Shown piece after piece: positions 57,616 to 64,000 of a DNA stretch of 64,000 nt. The notes beneath the pieces were generated by a model that saw only the letters and a program-made list of their open reading frames with translations, searched no databases and was not told the DNA's origin. Both the position numbers and the translations under genes were made by a program. Position 1 is the first letter of the stretch; each line of letters starts with the position of its first letter. The stretch comes from Aselliscus stoliczkanus (Eukaryota; Chordata; Mammalia; Chiroptera; Hipposideridae). Location: contig CM066741.1 of the NCBI GenBank assembly GCA_033961575.1, positions 129,715 through 193,714 on the forward strand. Direction: 5' to 3'.

Positions 57616-58214
57616 AGGCTGCACGAACAGGAGCTGCACACCTTTCTTTGTGCAAGATGGAGCCCAGCACAGTGAACTGGACCAGTGCCGGGTGCCAGGG
57701 GAGAGGGACAGGGCAAGACTGCGCTTGCCCGGACTAAGACAGGCAGACGACCAGGGGCAAGCCACACCAGGCGATGGCTGCCAGGGCCGGGAGTCTGGTG
57801 GCCAGCTCTGACCTAGAGGAGGGCGTGCGGGCGGCCGAGCAGGGTCACGGAGGGCGGGGGTGTTGAGCTTTTGGCTCAGCTTCTGAACTCGTTTCGAGCC
57901 CCCAGCGGGGCTTGCTGCAGAGCGGAGGTCTGGCCTCTGATGCTGGCCGCCCAGCTCTGCGTGCTTTGCATTTCCCGCGTGCCGTCCTCAGCAAGAGGGA
58001 CCCCCGGCTGCCCTGCGTCCTCCTTTCCCTCCGGCAGCAGGCTCCTCACTCATTGGCTCCCGCTTTGTCAGCGCACCTGCTCAGAATGGCTTTCTTGCTG
58101 GTTTCCAGCCCAAGGCTGGCACTGCAGAGATGTGACAGATGGTCACAGAAGAGTGGCAGGCCATTGTCACACAGTGTGACAACCACAGGCACACATACAA
58201 TCATATTGCTAACA
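57616..58214. other. Unassigned sequence
   Basis: No gene or secure repeat recognised. Confidence 0.35.
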
Positions 58215-58470
58215 CTGCACGTTCACTGCACACAAGGTACCTTTCTCTGTGCCCTGTGCGGGAGGAATTGGGTCTCAGAGAGGTTTGTTCACATTTCCAA
58301 GGTCATACAGCCCCATCAGATCTGCCGGACACCAGCGCCCCGCTCTTAACCACTGTTACACATCTCTTTATGGCTCATCATTCATTTGTCACATGTATTT
58401 ATCGAGCACCTACTATGTATTGGGCACCACGTTGGGTCTGGTCTACAATAGAGAACCAGGTTTCTGCAGT
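58215..58470 (-). mobile_element. MIR then L2 end, antisense
   Basis: 58215-58345 (gtctcagagaggtttgttc, ccaaggtcatacagcccc) is antisense MIR. 58375-58470 (gtatttatcgagcacctac, tatgtattgggcaccacg) is the antisense L2 terminus. Confidence 0.65.
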
Positions 58471-59279
58471 CCTGCCCACAGGGAGTTCCCACACTGACCA
58501 GGAGGGAGGCAGGGAGCGGGGGCCGCGAATCCAAAGCCACAGGTGCACGCACATGAGCATCTCCACCCATCCCCCCAGGTAACCACTTCTTGGTCTGCCA
58601 AGGTCCCTCCAGACTTGCTATATGCAAATGCGAGCATGCGTTAAGATGTTTCCTGTGTCCCCCCTTTATTTCAGAGACAGCTCGGGGGGCCTGGGCAGCA
58701 GGGCATGGTGGGTCGTGATGCGTGAGGGACCTTTGGAGAGTGGGCATGTTCCGGGTAATTTCTCAGAATTTTCTCCAAGTCATGACACTTTCATGGAAAC
58801 TGTAGCCCCAGCCCAAGTTATCAGGAGCTGCCTGGCTGACTTCATTAAACACAAAACAGCAGCCACACCCTCCCCATCTCCCACCCAAATTAAGAAAAAT
58901 GTAACGGGGAGTGACAGTGGCACCAGGAATCTGTATCACAGTGGAAGTTAGCTGCCTCCCTGTTTTCTCCTTAATTTATTTTCCGGAAGACAGTCACTGA
59001 CTCATAGGATAGCTCCCGTCCCTTTGTCAGCGACCAGCCCTTGGAACCAAATTGCGGGCTAAAAGTAATATATTTTTATTAAAAATCACTTTAGGTGGGT
59101 ACATATTTCTAAGACAGAGTCACATATGGATAACCATCCAGTATTGCTTGGATAAGTGATGAATTATTTTAATCAGAAATGGATTTAACAGCACTGCAAA
59201 AATAAATTTGGGAGATTTTTCACAACCGGGTTGTCTTCCCTGATCCTTCGTATTTATATTTAGTATTCAATGAAGACTA
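58471..59279. other. Unassigned; AT-rich unique part 58960-59270
   Basis: 58960-59270 is AT-rich (aatatatttttattaaaaat, gaattattttaatcag, aaaataaatttggg). No repeat family recognised; weak candidate noncoding element. Confidence 0.3.
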
Positions 59280-59520
59280 ATGGTGATGGCTGGACATTCG
59301 ATCCGACTGCCCCAAAGCGGACACACGCCCTCCCGCCGCTCCGGGGCACCTTCCCGGGCGCCCAGGCACGGCTCCAAGGGACATGTGCACACAGGGTTTC
59401 CTGCCCGAGCTGCGGGCATCTCTGGCCGTGCCTCAGAGGGGCGCGGTGCTGGGCATGGTCAGTCGTCACCAACGCCCGTGGACAGGGACCGACTGTGTCC
59501 ATCCGGAAGGTAGAGCCCAC
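59280..59520. other. CpG-dense patch
   Basis: High local CpG count (cgatccg, cccgccgctccgg, cccgggcgccc, gaggggcgcgg, aacgcccg, catccggaag). About 240 bp. No exon, TATA box or transcript evidence; it could be a small CpG island. The short frames in it have no domain. Confidence 0.4.
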
Positions 59521-60540
59521 TGTGTGAGAAGGGGCTCAGCCCTGCCCTATCCCCAGACAGCTGCACCTCACTCAAGGAAGACCGCTGGCTACTCGGGGTG
59601 GGGGTGGGAGGGTTTTTGTCTCATGTCCCAGACTGCAGCTGCTCTGTGACATTTGGGAACAGAAGAGGCGGAGCCAGGCGCGTGGGGCGAGCCGAGAACC
59701 AGGAGCGCGTCACTTCGGGGACTTGGAGGGGAAGGTGCAGAAGCAGACAGGGCCGGCGTGGGGCACAGGCCCTGGCCCCGTAGCTGGGAGTGGGACGTCG
59801 CCAGCAGGCCCCTGACTGCTGCTCGCTGTAACTGAGGCGACCACGTCTCAGGCTTGCAGCTTTTACTGTGAGGTTTGGCCGTAGTAACAAGGTCTCATCG
59901 TTGTCCTTGTGGCTAATTTCTGATAGAGGCAAACAATACAGGCTTTCATGTACAGTAGTGATCCCAAATGTCCTCTAAAATCATGTTTTTTTGCAAAAAT
60001 GAATGAATCAAATCAAAGATAATATATTAAGTTAATAATAGAACACCGAGTGAAAGAGTGGCGAAAGCACAGAAACCACGAAGACGTATTCAGGTGGCTG
60101 AAGAGGCGCTGCTCCCACTGGGTTCTGGGGCGAGGAGGGCATCGGAGGGCTACGCCGGGAGAGGAGCCTTCCCATAGGCGTCTGCTGTGCCCAAGGATTC
60201 CAGCCCCCGGACCTGAAGCCCTCCAACTCCAGCTTCAGCTTCTCAGCAAGGGAGGTCACTCCCCGCCTTCCACCCTTCCACGCCACTAAGGCACGCGTCA
60301 CTTGGGACCGGACAAGGGCCGAGCCCTGTGGCTCTCCACTGTAGAGCCCCCAGCTTGACGTCAATCAGCTATTAGCACCTTTGGCCACGCGGGTGTGACT
60401 TTTCATGGCTTGTCCTCATTCTAGGGGCTCGGGAGAGGGAAGAGTCTGCTTTTGGGGTCCTGGCTGCCTGTGGAGCCCACCTCCCCACCCAGCAGACCAG
60501 TGTGGCCAGCTTGTGTTGACGGAGACATCGGTCTGGGTTT
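59521..60540. other. Unassigned sequence
   Basis: No gene or secure repeat. 59990-60050 is AT-rich (aatgaatgaatcaaatc). Confidence 0.35.
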
Positions 60541-60700
60541 TTGCAGCTGACATTGGCAGCTGGATTAATATGCTTCCCCCTTCTACTTATTTGGAGAATC
60601 TCATTAAGGCAGGTTTCCTTCAGGAAATTGATGCTGTAATATTCTGCATTGTCAGCTGAGGGCCTGGATTTTATTTCTCAAATAACATTTAATTAAACGT
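60541..60700. promoter_or_regulatory. AT-rich unique island with three CAGCTG E-boxes, candidate enhancer
   Basis: CAGCTG occurs at 60544-60549, 60557-60562 and 60653-60658. TTTAATTAAA lies at 60688-60697 and a taatatgc at about 60567. The segment does not resemble a transposon. Clustered E-boxes plus a homeodomain core are typical of developmental enhancers, but conservation and activity are unknown. Confidence 0.35.
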
Positions 60701-61139
60701 GCAGGCTCCCTCTCAGTATCGTCCGTCACCAGCACTGGGCCTGCCTCCACAGCGCTGGAAAATCAGCGGAAGGCTGAGCTGGGGGCCAGTGTCCTGCAGG
60801 ATGATGAAGCCTGCGGCCTGCACCCAGAGTCCTGACCCAGGGGCGACCGCTTGGCAACTGTTGGGCTGGGCTGTTACCTGTGTCTGTCCCAGAGGTGTCC
60901 CCGAGGGGCCGCCCTTGGACCAGGCACTGTGGGCTGACTCGGCCAGTTCTGTGAATAGAGCCTTGTTGGAACCCAGCTGCATCTGCCCACTGGTGCATGG
61001 TCTGTGACTGTTTCCATGACGTCACTGCAGAGTCTGAGACCCCGGGGCAGGCAGCGAGGGAGGACCGGTGCTCCCTCTGGCCACCCAGGCTTGTCTTACA
61101 GGCTCTGTGTCGAGCGTTCTAGGTGCTTCACCGTACTGC
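60701..61139. other. Unassigned sequence
   Basis: No gene or secure repeat. Confidence 0.35.
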
Positions 61140-61625
61140 CATCATTCTTTCCATAAATATTTATCTGCCTTCTCACAGTTACAGGTGTGAGGATGAAATG
61201 CTGGACAAGACAGGGGAGGCCGCACTTTATCGGCCAAAGGGGAAAGAAAGACAATTACCAAGTGCCCATATATGTGTGTAGGCAGGAGGGCTCCAGATAG
61301 CGGCGCAGACCCTGGAGAAACGGGATTGCTGTGCTGACACGCGGTGGCGTGAGTGGCCATGTTTGGTAAGGTGATCAGGGAGGGCGTCCCTGAGGAGGTG
61401 GCGTTTGAGCTGAGCCGTGTGTTGATTGGGAGTCAGATAGAGAAGGATCTGCAGGGAGAGCGTCTGAGGAGGGGGCTCAGCTAGAGCAAAGGGCTGGGGG
61501 CACGGGGACAGAAGGAGGGGGTGCAGGGGGCCTGGTGGGAAGTGAGGGCCGGAGGTGGGGAGAGGTCCTGGCTGTGCAGTGGTGTTTGGATTTCACTGTA
61601 AGTGTGATGGCATGGCACGCCTGGG
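61140..61625 (-). mobile_element. L2 LINE, antisense fragment
   Basis: tttccataaatatttatctgcc, aggtgatcagggagggcgtcc, tgaggaggtggcgtttgagc, gtttggatttcactgtaagtg run in antisense L2 order. Confidence 0.75.
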
Positions 61626-61661
61626 AATACAGACCTCACTTACTTTTAAAAATTCAACTTA

Positions 61662-62092
61662 GGAGCCGGCCGAGTGGCGCATTGCTTAAGAGCTGGTTTT
61701 GGGATGCCAGCGGCCCCAGTTCGGATCCCACATATGAGGGCCAGTGACACTGCCCTCTACAGCTAACAACAGCTCCACCTGGAACTGGGCTGTGAGTCCC
61801 TGGGACGGTATAGCTGCAGCCCCTGCTGCCGTGGGCTGCCATAGGCTGCAGTGAGTGGCCGGCAGCCAGCGTGAGCTGACAATAGCCGCGGTGAGCGACA
61901 TCCAGAGGCCGGCGACCGATCTGCCTCATCCGGGAAGAGCGCAATGACGATACCAACATGGGCCAGTGAAGCAATGTCCTCCGCAACTAGACTGAAGAAC
62001 AAAAAGACAGCCACTTGTCTGTTCCCTTAGCCCGATTCCCCAATGCTGTTCCCCTTCCCCAATTCCCCAATAAAAATCTTAAAAAAAAAAAA
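61662..62092 (+). mobile_element. Long bat SINE
   Basis: Head gagccggccgagtggcgc, B-box-like gttcggatcccac, near-palindrome gagggccagtgacactgccctc, body and AATAAA tail are all present. The tail reads aataaaaatctta, so the terminator-like TCTT is kept. Confidence 0.95.
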
Positions 62093-62094
62093 AT

Positions 62095-62196
62095 GGGGCC
62101 AGCCGAGTGGCGCGGTGGTAAAGCTCTGGCCTGGGAAGCCAGCGGCCCCGGTTCAGGTCCCACATATGAGGGCCAGTGACACTGCCCTCAAAAAAA
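62095..62196 (+). mobile_element. Head-only bat SINE
   Basis: ccagccgagtggcgcggtgg, ggttcaggtcccac, gagggccagtgacactgccctc, then A run. No long-form body. The head differs from the long SINE just upstream at several positions. Confidence 0.93.
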
Positions 62197-62210
62197 AAAA
62201 ATTTAACTTA

Positions 62211-63204
62211 CTTTCCACGATGTACTAATGAGATCAGTGTTTTTATTATGCCCTGCCTCTGACCCTGCCTCCCTCCCTCATCTCTGGAGTCCAGTTTCTT
62301 CAGTCTGTGAAATGGGTGGGTGCTGGCCCCACCTGGAAGGGGGTGAAATACGTCAGTGTAGCCAGGGGTGTGAGAAGTTCACGTTTTCAGGGAACATGCA
62401 TTGCATCCTCTCTCCCTGACTGTGGAAGGGGCCAGAGGTGGGCGAGGGGGAAGCCCAGCGTACCCACAGAATCCCCCACAGAGCGGCAGTCGGGGGACAG
62501 AGGCTTCTGGGTGGTTAGCCCCTCCCAATCCAATCAGCAAATGGAATGGTGAACATGGTGGATGGGTTCTGGGGAGAGGAGAAAGGAATCTGCCGATCAG
62601 AAGACCCGACTCAGACAGGGAGGCCCTAGCCAGTCCCCAGTGTCCAGCCCTCCACACCCATGTGACAGCAGGAGGCTTTTCTCTCTTTTAGGTGCGTGCT
62701 CAGGGCGCACCGCTGAGTCACTCTCTAAGGCAGATCGCCCCCGGGAAGCACCCCGGAGAACCACCGGGAGCCCTCAGGTACACCTGATGGGGGAGGCCCG
62801 GTCATTCATATCTTTAAAAGGCTCTCCAGGTATTTCCAGCATGCAGTGGCCAAAAAAACAAATCTCCACTGCAAATTTCAGGCACGAATGAGAAAGACAA
62901 GAGGGTCTGTGGACCAGAAATCTCCATGACTCCTCCCTGCCTCCCGCCCGCAGTTTCTATAGCCGCACATCAGAGAAGCGAGCGAGTGTGATGCCGAAGC
63001 TAAGGGGACTTCAACCACAGCATGAGTCCCCTCCCCCACCGCAGACGTGCAGTCTTTCTCTTAGAAGCAAGTGCAGGCTTTCTTTTTAATTTATCTAGCT
63101 TGCAGCCAGAACTTACAACCTGGGCATCACTATAATGTGGCCTTCAGAGGACCTCAGGCAATATTTTGATGACTTTTCCAAGACCCTCCCAGGTGAAGGG
63201 GAAA
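62211..63204. other. Unassigned; possible MIR scrap 62285-62400
   Basis: 62285-62330 (ccagtttcttcagtctgtgaaatgg) is MIR-like in sense orientation. The rest is unrecognised. No gene. Confidence 0.35.
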
Positions 63205-63330
63205 CAGAGGGTTTCCTAGCTGGTAAGAGCAGCGTGTGCAAAGGTCCTGGGGCAGGAGACATCGTGGCACATTCACGGAGCTGGACAGAAGCCAGGGGGT
63301 CCGGAGCTCAGGGAGCAGAGGTGAGAAGGT
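63205..63330 (-). mobile_element. L2 LINE fragment, antisense
   Basis: agcagcgtgtgcaaaggtcctgg, ggcaggagacatcgtggc and gagctggacagaagcc fit antisense L2. Confidence 0.6.
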
Positions 63331-64000
63331 GCAGCCTGGAGCTGGGCCACAGCCAGAGCACGTCCCGCCCCGAAACCTTCCCTGACCCCACTGCCCTGTC
63401 CGTGGGCCTCTCAGCCACCCCGATGCTTCTACAGAAACTGGGGGATGAGGGGAACCCTGTCCTCCTCACCTTTACCTGCTTCTCAGGACACAGGCCCCTG
63501 GGAGCATGTGAGGATGGCGCCAGAATCAGCGGCCCTCTCTCCCAGACCACGGCACTGGGGACCCCCAGCCCAGGACAAGCACGGAGGAAGACATGCCAGG
63601 AATCTATAATAATAGAATTCTGAGAAACGGCACAGCCCACCGCAGGTGTGCTGTGTGACCTGGGGACAATGTCAACTCCTCTGGCCCATCTCCACAGTGA
63701 GGGAGGCAGGCAGTGTGCGCTCTGAGGTCCCGGGCACTCCAGGGAGGTGACACAGATGAGCATGGTGGTGGCCGCTTGGCCAGTAGCTGAATGAGGATCT
63801 GTCCTGCTCTGATTCCTCTTTGAGAAAGGACTTGCTGTGCAGCATGAGCGGTGCGGTCAGCTGTTAGTGCCTGACATTTCTTCTGGGGCACGGCGGTGGC
63901 ACCAGGGCCATTTCCTCCCAACAGGGGACTTCTGTGAGGGTGCCCTTTGGTTGGAGCTGAAACGGGCTGGCAGACAACTTGTGAGGCTGGCCAAGCCCCT
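63331..64000. other. Unassigned; MIR-like scrap 63645-63720
   Basis: 63645-63720 (tgctgtgtgacctggggac, atctccacagtgaggg) is MIR-like in sense orientation. The 162-codon plus frame (63135-63623) overlaps an L2 remnant and has no domain. Confidence 0.35.

Larger units (their letters stand above)
61648..62210 (+). mobile_element. Tandem pair: long SINE followed by head-only SINE, one outer TSD
   Basis: The flanks aaaaattcaactta (61648-61661) and aaaaatttaactta (62197-62210) differ at one base. Inside are a long SINE (61662-62092, ending aataaaaatctt plus A run) and a head-only SINE (62095-62196, ending ctgccctc plus A run), both sense. Either the second inserted in the A tail of the first, or both arrived together. 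Confidence 0.9.

Noticed and set aside
61670..61750. SINE head as a genuine tRNA gene
   Set aside because: A- and B-box-like motifs exist but the cloverleaf is imperfect and the sequence continues into a SINE body with TSD.

Overview
This window looks like gene-poor nuclear DNA from a placental mammal, most likely a bat. The mammalian call rests on many decayed MIR, L2 and L1 copies, a MER20-like and a MER5A-like hAT element, and a MaLR-type LTR. The bat call rests on several tRNA-derived SINE families: a long form of about 390-445 bp, a head-only form of about 100 bp, a three-headed form, and a fragment resembling the VES-type SINE tail of bats. The SINE heads resemble those I associate with horseshoe and leaf-nosed bats, but family or species cannot be fixed from memory. 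The DNA is intergenic or deep intronic. I could not support any protein-coding exon, tRNA, rRNA, CRISPR array or prokaryotic feature. The long open frames are products of GC-rich repeats or chance.

Layout. Positions 1-7.7 kb are largely unique sequence with scattered MIR and L2 remnants and a GT microsatellite. From 7.7 to 26.7 kb there are three long SINEs (7.7, 22.0 and 25.1 kb), a MaLR LTR (12.7 kb), a MER20-like element (21.1 kb) and two substantial antisense L2 remnants (20.1 and 25.8 kb). A 27-unit, 23-bp GC-rich minisatellite fills 27.4-28.0 kb. A head-only SINE lies at 30.35 kb. From 33.9 to 40.0 kb is an AT-rich L1 graveyard: antisense fragments on the left, one split by a SINE, and sense fragments on the right including the reverse-transcriptase region. 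From 44.7 to 49.7 kb is a dense retroelement zone: a composite L1/SINE insertion with one outer target-site duplication (TSD) and another SINE inside it, a mariner-like MITE, antisense L1, and a SINE nested in a SINE. From 49.7 to 64 kb is mostly unique sequence with MIR and L2 remnants, a CpG-dense patch at 59.3 kb and a tandem SINE pair at 61.7 kb.

The main observations are insertion structures. (1) The 44.7-45.7 kb insertion joins an L1 3' end to a multi-headed SINE inside a single TSD, as expected for template switching during reverse transcription. (2) Two 132-bp GC-rich blocks 9.17 kb apart differ at one CpG and have sharp edges. (3) Long SINEs carry AATAAA plus a TCTT(T)-type tail, while head-only SINEs end in a near-palindrome followed directly by A. 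(4) The minisatellite repeats a block of unit types. Several AT-rich unique islands (start of window, 22.7, 30.1, 43.0 and 60.6 kb) are candidate regulatory elements, but only comparison with other mammals could show that.
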